From Hyphomicrobiales bacterium (lineage in GTDB: Bacteria; Pseudomonadota; Alphaproteobacteria; Rhizobiales; Rhizobiaceae), in contig UBQX01000024.1 in NCBI GenBank assembly GCA_900467685.1, positions 1-64,000 of the forward strand: a stretch of DNA of 64,000 bases, given 5' to 3'. Positions 55,255-63,472 of this stretch are shown in pieces. The notes beneath the pieces were generated by a model. It searched no databases, had not been told where the DNA came from, and worked only from the letters and a program-made list of their open reading frames with translations. Position 1 is the first letter of the stretch. The number at the start of each line of letters is the position of its first letter. The position numbers and the translations under genes are program-made.

Positions 55255-55283
55255 AAAAGGCGGTCCTCACGGGCCGCCTTTTT
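55255..55283 (+). terminator. Rho-independent terminator of tig
   Basis: AAAAGGCGG pairs with CCGCCTTTTT around a TCCTCACGGG loop, ending in a run of T. It lies 26 bp after the tig stop and, being near-symmetric with an A-run, may also serve the convergent gene. Confidence 0.9.
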
Positions 55284-55316
55284 CGATTCCCGATATATTT
55301 GAAGGCTGAGCGGTGG

Positions 55317-56336
55317 TCAGTCCGGCGATGTCAGGTCACCGGCGGCATTGCTTGCGCCCTGCGGGATCTGGTTCTGGTTGGCCTCGTCGCGGCCCAGCAG
55401 CAGTTCCACGTCGCTGTTGCGACCGGCCTTCACTTCGAAATCGCGCTGGTAGATCTTGTCCTTGTTGCGCGCCACGGCCGTGTAATTGCCTTCCGACAGG
55501 ACCATGGTGGCGAAGGCGCCGACATTTTCCGCGATGATGTCGCCAGAGGCCGTGAGGATCGACCAGGCGGTGTCGGCAATGGCTTCTCCGCCCACACTGG
55601 AAACCAGCTTGAAGGTGATGCGGGCGGCGCGGTGCTGGATGGTCGCCTGCGTCAGCTTGCCGGCGGCGACCTGAATGTCGGCGCGGATCACGGCGTTCAG
55701 GCTGCCATAGGTCGAAACGACGTGATAGGTGCCGGAATTGAGCCGCACGATGCTGTTCGGGTTGACATCCTGCATGACGAGGCCGCGTTCCCCGTCGTCC
55801 TGCACATCGTTCGTATAGATGGAGAATTTCAGGTCCTTGTCGGGAATCTTGGTGTCGCTGCCCGATACCGCGTGCAGCACGATGCCGCCGGCGTCCAGAA
55901 CAAGCTCCTGGTTCGGCACGTCGCCGCTCGATGGCACGGTGACACGCTTGGTGGCGGTTGCCCGGCCAAAGGCAGCGTTCAGGAAGTAATCGCCCGGCGC
56001 CAGACGGAATGTGTGCGATCCACCTTCTGATGCGGCGATCAGCTGTAGCTTGCCGTCCTGTCCCGGAATGGCCGAAAAGACGTGCCAGGAAATGCCGCTC
56101 TGCATGGCCGGACCGTCCGACGTCAGCTTCGCGTCGCAGCGAACCGTGCGCGCGTCCTTCGATTGCTGCGGCAATTCACCGGCCGGCGAAAAACTGTTGA
56201 TGCCCGGCAGCTTCAGCTTCGGTTCGCCATTCGGTGACGCTGCAAATGGATCGACGGCGCTCGCCAGTGTCGGCGCCATGGCAACCAGGAGTGCCGTTGC
56301 GGCAGCCAGAGAGACGGTGGAATTGATGCGCGTCAT
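55317..56336 (-). CDS. secreted protein of unknown function
   Basis: 339 residues. The N-terminus (MTRINSTVSLAAATALLVAM) with cleavage after ASA is a signal peptide. The mature part is beta-rich with repeated units such as GDYFLNAAFGRATATKRV, SGTYHVVSTYGSLNAV and EGNYTAVARNKDKIYQRDFE, each like a carboxypeptidase-regulatory or PEGA-type strand set. I recognise it as a conserved rhizobial periplasmic type but know no function. It is convergent with tig. Confidence 0.65.
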   Translation of the reverse strand: MTRINSTVSLAAATALLVAMAPTLASAVDPFAASPNGEPKLKLPGINSFSPAGELPQQSKDARTVRCDAKLTSDGPAMQSGISWHVFSAIPGQDGKLQLIAASEGGSHTFRLAPGDYFLNAAFGRATATKRVTVPSSGDVPNQELVLDAGGIVLHAVSGSDTKIPDKDLKFSIYTNDVQDDGERGLVMQDVNPNSIVRLNSGTYHVVSTYGSLNAVIRADIQVAAGKLTQATIQHRAARITFKLVSSVGGEAIADTAWSILTASGDIIAENVGAFATMVLSEGNYTAVARNKDKIYQRDFEVKAGRNSDVELLLGRDEANQNQIPQGASNAAGDLTSPD

Positions 56337-56535
56337 GTCGTCCTGCTTGAAGCCGCAACCCGGTACGGCCTAAACCGACGCCGTCATACCATAGGCAAAT
56401 CTGCGGATGCGAGCATAAAGCACCACGGTCCGGCAATTTAATGGCCGCGACGCTGTGTTCAGGTCTGCACGGCTTGCGTGAGCGCGGGCGGTCGGCAATA
56501 AGCGTGTTCTGATACGACTTGAAAGAGGTTATGCC

Positions 56536-57114
56536 ATGGAACCCAATCCCGCACTCATCGACTATCTCAAGGTTCGCCGGTCGATCCCGGCTTTCCAGAT
56601 GCGTGCGCCCGGACCGGACAGGGCAGGGATCGAGGAAATCCTCACACTCGCCGTGCGGGTGCCTGACCATGGCAAGATCGCCCCGTGGCGCTTCATCGTC
56701 TATACGGGCGACATCCGGGCCGAAATCGGCGAGAAACTGCTTGAGATGGCGCTGGAGCGCGATCCCAAGCTTTCCGGCGAGATGATCCAGGTCGAGCGCG
56801 CTCGCTTCACCCGCGCGCCTGTGGTCATCGGTGTGATCAGCACGGCTGGACCACATGCCAAGATCCCGGAATGGGAGCAGGTGATGTCGGCGGGCGCCGT
56901 GTGCCTCAATGTGCTGATGGCGGCCAATGCGCATGGCTATGTGGCCAACTGGCTCTCCGAATGGTTCGCCTTCGATGAAAAGGCGTTTCCGCTGCTGGGC
57001 GTCAAGCCGGGCGAAAAGGTTGCGGGTTTCATTCATATCGGTTCGACGGACTTTCCTGCGGTCGAGCGGCCCCGACCGGAGCTCGCCGACAAGATCACCT
57101 GGATGGAGGGGTGA
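56536..57114 (+). CDS. nitroreductase-family flavoprotein
   Basis: 192 residues. [14 protein letters not shown] and [18 protein letters not shown] are the FMN-binding motifs of the YdjA-like group; [18 protein letters not shown] and FIHIGSTDF follow. It reduces nitro or quinone compounds with NAD(P)H in related proteins; the substrate is unknown. ATG 56536 is internal to a ribosome site GAAAGAGG. It is 4 bp ahead of a flavin-reductase gene, so a two-component flavoenzyme is possible but not shown. Confidence 0.88.
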   Translation: MEPNPALIDYLKVRRSIPAFQMRAPGPDRAGIEEILTLAVRVPDHGKIAPWRFIVYTGDIRAEIGEKLLEMALERDPKLSGEMIQVERARFTRAPVVIGVISTAGPHAKIPEWEQVMSAGAVCLNVLMAANAHGYVANWLSEWFAFDEKAFPLLGVKPGEKVAGFIHIGSTDFPAVERPRPELADKITWMEG

Positions 57115-57118
57115 GCCC

Positions 57119-57730
57119 ATGTTCTACGAAACCGGTCACCGTCCGCCAGTCCTGAAGCATGACCCGTTCAAGGCGATCGTGTCGCCGCGGCCGATCGGCT
57201 GGATCGGCACGAAATCGAAGGAGGGCGTGCTCAATCTCGCGCCTTACTCGTTCTTTGCAGCGATCGCGGATCGTCCGCCGCTCGTCATGTTCTCTTCCAG
57301 CGGGCGCAAGGACAGCCAGCGCAATGTCGAGGAGACGGGCGTATTCACGACGAATCTTGCTGGCCGTGCGCTGCTGGAGAAAATGAATCTGAGTTCGGCC
57401 TCGGCACCGTCCGAGATCGATGAGTTCGCGCTCTCCGGCCTGACGCCGATCATGGGGGAACTGGTGGATGCCCCTGTCGTGGCGGAGGCCTATGCTGCGC
57501 TGGAGTGCCGGGTTGTCGAGGTCAAGCGGCTTCACGGGCTCGATGGCGTGGAATCGGAAAACACGATGATCATCGGCCAGGTGGTCGGCGTGCATATTCG
57601 CGACGAAGCCATCAAGGATGGCCGTTTGGACATGGCGCTCGTGCGGCCGCTCGGCCGTCTGGGATACATGGATTACTGCGACGCAGGTGATGTGTTCGAA
57701 CTCTTCAGACCGGACTGGCCGCTCAAGTAA
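57119..57730 (+). CDS. flavin reductase-like domain protein
   Basis: 203 residues. The FMN-binding split-barrel is clear: IVSPRPIGWIGTKSKEGVLN, LAPYSFFAAIADRPPLVMFS, and RKDSQRNVEETGVFTTNL. The ATG at 57119 overlaps GGAGGGG by good spacing and is 4 bp after the nitroreductase stop. These proteins bind FMN and use NAD(P)H, or are HpaC-like partners. It ends just before tRNA-Glu. Confidence 0.88.
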   Translation: MFYETGHRPPVLKHDPFKAIVSPRPIGWIGTKSKEGVLNLAPYSFFAAIADRPPLVMFSSSGRKDSQRNVEETGVFTTNLAGRALLEKMNLSSASAPSEIDEFALSGLTPIMGELVDAPVVAEAYAALECRVVEVKRLHGLDGVESENTMIIGQVVGVHIRDEAIKDGRLDMALVRPLGRLGYMDYCDAGDVFELFRPDWPLK

Positions 57731-57752
57731 GGTCAACAACTGGGGAGGAGGG

Positions 57753-57827
57753 TGGCACGCCCTAGGGGAGTCGAACCCCTCTTTTCAGAATGAAAATCTG
57801 ACGTCCTAACCGATAGACGAAGGGCGC
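57753..57827 (-). tRNA. tRNA-Glu (anticodon UUC), copy 1
   Basis: On the minus strand a 75-nt tRNA with encoded CCA (57753-57755). The acceptor stem GCGCCCT pairs with AGGGCGT (with one G-U). The anticodon stem-loop CAGATTTTCATTCTG gives UUC; T-loop GGTTCGACTCC. It is identical in sequence to the copy at 58060. Confidence 0.94.
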
Positions 57828-58059
57828 ATGCCGTGTCGAAAGAGGCCTGTTTCAAACCGTCTCGCGATGAGCGTCCTTATAGTCAGCACTTCAGATTCCC
57901 GCAAGACGAAATCTGCAGTTTTCAGACAGGAAAGATGAAAGTTTCCCCGATTTGCTACGGGGCGGAAAGTCCAGTCCGGACAACGCGCTAAGAGAGTGAT
58001 CTCAAGCAAGACATCAATCTCGCATGATAAGGAAGCACGGTCATTTCAGGGATGAGGAA

Positions 58060-58134
58060 TGGCACGCCCTAGGGGAGTCGAACCCCTCTTTTCAGAATGA
58101 AAATCTGACGTCCTAACCGATAGACGAAGGGCGC
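58060..58134 (-). tRNA. tRNA-Glu (anticodon UUC), copy 2
   Basis: This 75-nt tRNA is identical over its length to copy 1 at 57753-57827. The upstream sequences of the two are also similar: CTTATAGTCAGC and CCGTCTCGCG recur at 57856-57888 and 58164-58197. Between the tRNAs (57828-58059) I see only this duplicated promoter region. The copy arose by tandem duplication. Confidence 0.94.
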
Positions 58135-58308
58135 ATGCCTGACCGTGAGAAGTTTTGTTTCGAACCGTCTCGCGGTGTGGCGACCTTATAGTCAGCGGAA
58201 TTTCATCCGGCAAGCGGGAAATTGGAGTTTTTCAAAAAAAATTCATGAAGAGCGGAAGGCGGGAAGATCGTGTCTCATTCGGAAATGAATTCAGCTCGTT
58301 AGCCGAAA

Positions 58309-59697
58309 TTACCGATGCTTCTTCTTCTTGCGCTGGCAGCGCCAGTCCCAGTCGCGCTGGTCGCCCGTGTCGATGTGCACGGAGTTCGTATAGCAATACG
58401 TCCCAACGCCGCCACGCTCGGGCAGCGAGCGAAGGTAATTGGCGAGCTCCCATTTGGAAACGCCGTTAACCTGGATGTCGGCGGCGCTGCAGGTCGTGTG
58501 CAGCGAATGTTCTGCGCCGCCGGATTTCGCGTTCCATACGGGCGGGCGATAACCGGACGTCACGATCGGCGGCTTGCCGTAGTGCTTCTCCACGGTGTGG
58601 AGCATCTTCATGAGTTCCGGTTTGAAGCAGTCCGTCTCAACATAAGGCGTCTGGATCCAGATACCGTTGGGGGCGACGCGCGCCAGACCCGGCGCGGAGA
58701 TCAGCCGCATCAGGCCAGCGGGTTCGCTGTCATCGTTGCTGTCGTCTGCACTGTCACCATCATCGCCTTCGCCTTCAACGACGGCCGGAGCCGGCTTGGG
58801 CGGGAAGAAACCGTTCAGCTTCGCAACAGGGCGACTGCCGTCATCCGGCGTCTGGCTGAGCGGGTTTGCGGGCTGCGGGGTCTGAAGGCGCAACGGGTTG
58901 GCCGGCTGAAGCGTCGCCACCTTTTCCTGAGCCTGTGGCTGGCTGAAGCGTCCGGCGTTGAAATCCTGGACAGGCGGTTCGCTCGGCAGCGGCACTGCCG
59001 CCGGGTTCTGCGGCTGCATCGTAAAGATGCTCGCCACCTTTGCCGGCTGCTGGGTTTCAGCGGGTGTGAGGATGCGTCCGCCCTTGGGTGCAGCCGATTG
59101 ATCCTCGGCAGGAAGCGCGGAGGGCGCGGTCGGCGTATTGGCGGTCTCTGCGGTATCTGCCTCGGCCGGCGTATAGATATTGATGACCGCAGGATTGAAG
59201 CTGGGGGCCGGGACCGATGTGGGAACGGTCACGCCGCTCTTCTGGGCGGCCGCCTCTTCTTCAGGCTTCGGCGGCGCTGTGGAGAAGATGCTGCCACGAG
59301 CCGCGTTCAGCGCCACCTGTATCTGGTGGTCGGAATTCGTCGGCCGGAAGGCGGCGGCATTCTTCGGAATCGGGATCGCACCCATGCGCGCCTGCGTCGC
59401 TGCCGCGATGACGGCCTGCTGGTCGGCCGTCACCGGCTCCCCATTGCGAATCTCGACTTCCTGCGCGGTGTCGGGATTGAGCCCAAGACGTTGAGTCTTG
59501 AGACTAGCCGCACTCTGCACGGTATTGGTCGTCTGCCCCTTGGCCTGCTGCGAACGCGCATCCGCAACGAGCTTGGGGTCGAAGGAGCTTTCAAACGAAG
59601 AGGACATACAGCCCGACAGCGCAAGCACTGTCAGCAGTCCGGTGGACAAGGCAAAAAGCCTCCGCTCCGCCGATCCTTTTTGCTGCGTGTTTTTCAA
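58309..59697 (-). CDS. peptidase M15-family lipoprotein (DUF882/YcbK-like)
   Basis: 462 residues from TTG 59697, with GGGAG upstream. The signal ends in LALSGC, a lipobox, so it is a lipoprotein. The middle (about 40-330) is low-complexity, rich in Ala, Pro, Gln and Thr. The C-terminal 110 residues form a Peptidase M15_3 domain: PIVTSGYRPPVWN, GGAEHSLHTTCSAADIQVNG, and NSVHIDTGDQRDWDW, which provide the zinc ligands (His, Asp, His). It probably trims peptidoglycan peptides in the envelope. Confidence 0.85.
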   Translation of the reverse strand: MKNTQQKGSAERRLFALSTGLLTVLALSGCMSSSFESSFDPKLVADARSQQAKGQTTNTVQSAASLKTQRLGLNPDTAQEVEIRNGEPVTADQQAVIAAATQARMGAIPIPKNAAAFRPTNSDHQIQVALNAARGSIFSTAPPKPEEEAAAQKSGVTVPTSVPAPSFNPAVINIYTPAEADTAETANTPTAPSALPAEDQSAAPKGGRILTPAETQQPAKVASIFTMQPQNPAAVPLPSEPPVQDFNAGRFSQPQAQEKVATLQPANPLRLQTPQPANPLSQTPDDGSRPVAKLNGFFPPKPAPAVVEGEGDDGDSADDSNDDSEPAGLMRLISAPGLARVAPNGIWIQTPYVETDCFKPELMKMLHTVEKHYGKPPIVTSGYRPPVWNAKSGGAEHSLHTTCSAADIQVNGVSKWELANYLRSLPERGGVGTYCYTNSVHIDTGDQRDWDWRCQRKKKKHR

Positions 59698-59734
59698 ACG
59701 CGGGCTCCCAAATCTCAAACTGGCGCAAATTTCT

Positions 59735-59770
59735 AAGGAAAGGCCCGGGCGATGTAAACTGCCCGGGCCT
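59735..59770 (-). terminator. terminator after gloA
   Basis: On the minus strand AGGCCCGGGC pairs with GCCCGGGCCT (10 bp) with a 10-nt loop, followed by TTCCTT. It lies about 80 bp beyond the gloA stop and ahead of the M15 lipoprotein gene. Confidence 0.75.
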
Positions 59771-59849
59771 ACCGTTGCGTCAATTTGAGATGCTGCTCAT
59801 GAAACCCTCAAAGATTTCAGGGGTATGGCACACTCAAAAAAATGTCAGA

Positions 59850-60290
59850 TCACCAGGATCCGGTGTTCTTCATGGACACCCAGGGCTCCTGCGGTGCCAA
59901 ACTTTTGCCTTTTTGCAGAATCTCGAAGGAGATGTTGTCGGGCGAGCGGATGAAGGCCATGTGGCCGTCGCGCGGCGGGCGGTTGATGGTCACGCCATGC
60001 TTCTCGGCATTTGCGCAGAAGGCATAGATGTCGTCGACTTCATAGGCGAGGTGGCCGAAGTTGCGACCGCCGGTATAGGCTTCCGGGTCCCAGTTGTAGG
60101 TCAACTCGAGGCAGGGTGCGCCCGTTTCGGCGGCATTGGCCCTGTCTTCCTTCGCGGCAAGGAACACCAGCGTGAAGCGGCCGGCTTCATTCTCGATGCG
60201 TCTGGTCTCCTCAAAACCCATGACATCCCGGTAAAATGCCAGCGATGCGTCAAGATCGGTCACGCGGACCATGGTGTGTAGATAGCGCAT
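59850..60290 (-). CDS. gloA: lactoylglutathione lyase (glyoxalase I)
   Basis: 146 residues. MRYLHTMVRVTDLDASLAFY with the metal histidine, then LELTYNWDPEAYTGGRNFGH, and HMAFIRSPDNISFEI with the active-site Glu, match glyoxalase I. It turns the methylglyoxal-glutathione adduct into S-lactoylglutathione. ATG 60290 was chosen since AAAGGAAGGAAATCCCC lies before it. A terminator follows. Confidence 0.93.
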   Translation of the reverse strand: MRYLHTMVRVTDLDASLAFYRDVMGFEETRRIENEAGRFTLVFLAAKEDRANAAETGAPCLELTYNWDPEAYTGGRNFGHLAYEVDDIYAFCANAEKHGVTINRPPRDGHMAFIRSPDNISFEILQKGKSLAPQEPWVSMKNTGSW

Positions 60291-60505
60291 GGGGATTTCC
60301 TTCCTTTGGTGGGCGGCACTCATATGCGGTCGTATAAAGCCTGGGGCAAGCCCGCGGTGTCACGAATCGAGCTGTGGAAGACGCGAGTCGCTGGGGTTTA
60401 TTGCAAACTGGCACTTGCACTGAAACCCGAACACATTGTTAATCTTTGTGGCGAGAATCAGTTAACCGTGATTGCATGTGACGCGTAAACGAGGGGCAAC
60501 GGGAA

Positions 60506-61084
60506 ATGGCGGACAGAATATCGACGAAAGATATTTCTACTGTTGACGATGTTTCCGGTGAATCCGTCGATCTCATTGAAATCACCGGTATCGTGAAGTG
60601 GTTTGACGTTGCCAAGGGCTTCGGTTTCATCGTGCCCGACAATGGAATGCAGGACGTTCTGCTGCACGTGACATGCCTGCGCCGCGACGGTTACCAGACG
60701 ATTCTCGAAGGCACGCGCATCGTGGCCCTCATACAGAAGCGCGATCGCGGCTATCAGGCTTTCCGTATTCTCTCGATGGACCAGTCGACGGCGGTTCATC
60801 CTTCGCAGCTTCCGCCGGTGAAGACGCATGTGCAGGTCACGCCGACGAGCGGGCTGGAGCGTGTTCTGGTGAAGTGGTTCAACCGCACGAAGGGCTTCGG
60901 CTTCCTGACGCGCGGCGAGGGCACCGAGGACATTTTCATCCATATGGAGACGCTGCGCCGCTTCGGTATGACCGAGCTGCGCCCCGGTCAGACCGTGCTC
61001 ATCCGGTTCGGTGATGGCGAAAAGGGTTTGATGGCGGCTGAAATTCATCCGGACGTTCCGGCGCCGCCGGCCCGTTCGCATTGA
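60506..61084 (+). CDS. double cold-shock-domain protein
   Basis: 192 residues. Two cold-shock domains: the first (about 25-92) reads GIVKWFDVAKGFGFIVPDNG, the second (about 118-180) reads LVKWFNRTKGFGFLTRGEG. Both have the RNP1 KGFGF motif, while the RNP2 strand is changed in the first (VLLHVT). Such tandem proteins bind single-stranded RNA/DNA and are common in rhizobia. The stop overlaps the TTG of the following DUF192 gene. Confidence 0.9.
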   Translation: MADRISTKDISTVDDVSGESVDLIEITGIVKWFDVAKGFGFIVPDNGMQDVLLHVTCLRRDGYQTILEGTRIVALIQKRDRGYQAFRILSMDQSTAVHPSQLPPVKTHVQVTPTSGLERVLVKWFNRTKGFGFLTRGEGTEDIFIHMETLRRFGMTELRPGQTVLIRFGDGEKGLMAAEIHPDVPAPPARSH

Positions 61085-61563
61085 AGCGGCTGATGTCCAT
61101 GATTTCGAAGGTCGCTGGCGCGCTCTTCCTTGCCTTGTTGCTGGCCTTTCCAGCAGCAGCGGAAGGAATGGCGGTCAGTACGCTGAAAATCACCGGACCA
61201 GATGGCAAGACGCATGATTTCAAGGTGGAGGTTGCTGCCTCCGCGCCCAGCCGCGCCACCGGCCTGATGAATCGCAAGAAGCTTGCGGCGGGCAGGGGCA
61301 TGATCTTCGTCTTCCCGCAGCCGAAGGAAGTCATGATGTGGATGAAGGACACCCTCATCCCGCTCGACATGTTGTTCATCGATGCGCAGGGCAAGGTCTT
61401 CAATATCGCGGAGAACGCCAAGCCGATGGATGAGACGATCATTCCCTCGCGCGGGCTTTCGGCTTATGTGCTGGAACTTGCCGGCGGCGAGGCCGCGCGG
61501 CTTGATCTCGCACCCGGCGACAAGGTTACCGGCCCGGCACTGGACTTCAAGGCCAAGAACTGA
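61081..61563 (+). CDS. DUF192-family secreted protein
   Basis: 160 residues from TTG 61081, overlapping the cold-shock gene by 4 bp; ATG 61093 is an alternative. A signal peptide (VAGALFLALLLAFPAAAEG) precedes the domain. GLMNRKKLAAGRGMIFVF, MWMKDTLIPLDMLFID and LELAGGEAARLDLAPGDKV mark the DUF192 fold. Family members are periplasmic with unknown function. It is in the same operon as the cold-shock protein, a conserved pairing in rhizobia. Confidence 0.88.
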   Translation: MKRLMSMISKVAGALFLALLLAFPAAAEGMAVSTLKITGPDGKTHDFKVEVAASAPSRATGLMNRKKLAAGRGMIFVFPQPKEVMMWMKDTLIPLDMLFIDAQGKVFNIAENAKPMDETIIPSRGLSAYVLELAGGEAARLDLAPGDKVTGPALDFKAKN

Positions 61564-61782
61564 CGGCTGAAGAGCCATCGTTTTCGCGCAGCCATGCACC
61601 GCGATGCACACCACACAATTCGGCTGTGCGGATTTTCCATATGTTTGGCAGACAAGCGGTCACTGGCCAGCAAAAGACAAATTGCCTGGCCGATGCTCTG
61701 ACTTATTGGAGAAAAACGCCCGCATTCCCTTGGCAGGACGATCCGAGATAGCTCGCCGACTGGCGGGGTGTTTGCGGCGAAA

Positions 61783-61859
<77 letters not shown>

Positions 61860-61971
61860 TCACATTTGCGTCCCGCTGATACACGCTTGAAATCGTGACC
61901 GCAACCGCAAAATTGGACTTTGCAGGTCTGTCTTCACCAACTCATCCCGTCAAAGAAGCGTGGCCGTGTCT

Positions 61972-63069
61972 TTAGCCGGCAGACGTCAAGCTCACCGTCA
62001 CGAGGCCTTCGGCGGAATGGCCGAAACGGATGCCCCGCAACTGCATGGCCTTCTTGACCCTTTCGACGCTCTCCGGTTTCACGGATGTCACGTCTGCTTC
62101 CAGGCGCCGGACGGTCGAGAAGGAGACGTCGGACAGGTCCGCGAGTTCCTGTCCGGAGAGATTGAGAAGCGCGCGCGCGGCGCGGAAATGACCGGATTTC
62201 AGGGAGACCGGGGCCGTTTCCAGTGTTGACGTGTCATCGATCAGCCAGGACAGACCGTGCCACTCCTTCACATTGCCGCGGGCGTCGAAAATCGGCACGA
62301 TGCGGCTGAGGAACTTCTGATAGACGCCGTCATGGCGCAGAACGCGTGCGGAAAACTCAATCTTGCTGCGCGCGGCGATCCCTCGGGCCCAGGCTTTCCG
62401 GTAGGTATCGCGGTCATCGGGATGAACGGCCGAAAGCCTGTCCAGATCCACAAGCTGATCGGCGGATTGCCCGGTGAAATGCTGCCAACCGCTGACGTCG
62501 AGCAATCTGCCATCGGGATCGGTGCGCCAGAACTCACCCCCGGCGATTTCCACCAGCGATTTATTGATTGCGTCCAGACGTGTGTTCTCACTGCGAAGCT
62601 TTTCAGTTGCTGAGGCTTCCTGAATGACCCCGCATAACATGACCATGGCGCCGCTGCGGTCGAAGACCCGTTGCGTCCGGCTTTCAACCCACAGAAGACG
62701 GCCATCGGGCCGGATGATCCGGAAACGCCTTTTTGACATCTCGCCGGCCGCTGCCTTCTCGACGATCTGATGGTGGGTCAGCCGGTCCTCCGGATGCACC
62801 AGTGACTCATACAGTTCCACGCTGGCCGAAACGGTGGCGGGGTCAAGGCCGATCAGCTTGTAGAGGCCGGCAGACCAGGTGACGTCGCGGGAGTTGAAAT
62901 CATAGGTCCACACTCCTGCGTCCAGGAGGCTCTCCAACAGGCGGGCGTTGTTGTCCGAAGATTTCGCGAAGCGTGTCGGCAAAACAGTTGTACTTTCTTG
63001 ACGATTGTCAATTCTCACGAAAATTGAATATTTTCGATGCAGGTTTCCCAGAAATAGCGGCGTGAGCAA
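61972..63069 (-). CDS. PAS-PAS-helix-turn-helix regulator
   Basis: 365 codons from TTG 63069; the true start may be GTG 63018 or TTG 62982, since none has a good ribosome site. Two PAS domains: the first (about 42-155; TYDFNSRDVTWSAGLYKLIG, LVHPEDRLTHHQIVEKAA) and the second (about 170-285; EFWRTDPDGRLLDVSGWQHF, AVHPDDRDTYRKAW). The end (about 300-360) reads AARALLNLSGQELADLSDVS then FSTVRRLEADV, a helix-turn-helix of Cro/Xre type. There is no kinase or cyclase domain. It would bind DNA in response to a signal sensed by PAS. Confidence 0.72.
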   Translation of the reverse strand: MLTPLFLGNLHRKYSIFVRIDNRQESTTVLPTRFAKSSDNNARLLESLLDAGVWTYDFNSRDVTWSAGLYKLIGLDPATVSASVELYESLVHPEDRLTHHQIVEKAAAGEMSKRRFRIIRPDGRLLWVESRTQRVFDRSGAMVMLCGVIQEASATEKLRSENTRLDAINKSLVEIAGGEFWRTDPDGRLLDVSGWQHFTGQSADQLVDLDRLSAVHPDDRDTYRKAWARGIAARSKIEFSARVLRHDGVYQKFLSRIVPIFDARGNVKEWHGLSWLIDDTSTLETAPVSLKSGHFRAARALLNLSGQELADLSDVSFSTVRRLEADVTSVKPESVERVKKAMQLRGIRFGHSAEGLVTVSLTSAG

Positions 63070-63288
63070 ATTTGTAAACGTACAAAATTCCAGGCTCCAG
63101 AATTGACCTCTTTTTGTTCATTGTCGGGAAATTGAACCAAAAATGCTCATTCTTAAATGCATGGATAAGTTCGGAAATTAATACTTAATAATTCATATGA
63201 ATCGTATTTTATATTCATTATCCGCGCAGTGTAACTCTTCATGGTTGTGTTGCGGCGAATAGGGGTTGCTGACGAGGAGGGGTGCAGC

Positions 63289-63411
63289 ATGGCGAACAAA
63301 CTATCGAAAATGGTCACTTCCGCTACTCATTCGAGGCGGTTCAGGTGGGCTGTCCTGCCGCTGCCTGAGGAGCCGCACGGTGCTTCTGGCACGCGGCGCC
63401 TCCTCTCATGA
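63289..63411 (+). CDS. possible 40-residue small protein or leader peptide
   Basis: The 40 residues begin MANKLSKMVTSATHSRRFRW and end PHGASGTRRLLS. A strong ribosome site, GAGGAGGGG, precedes the ATG at good spacing. A GAGGAG...CTCCTC hairpin overlaps its end (63365-63406). It lies 61 bp upstream of the PAS-repeat gene. It could be a real small protein, a leader peptide, or chance. The region 63070-63288 is AT-rich (likely promoters) and has no other gene. Confidence 0.35.
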   Translation: MANKLSKMVTSATHSRRFRWAVLPLPEEPHGASGTRRLLS

Positions 63412-63472
63412 CGTTTGGCTCCGCCTTCGATTTCCCTGATATGTCCCGTAATATGATGAAGGATAACCCGAA

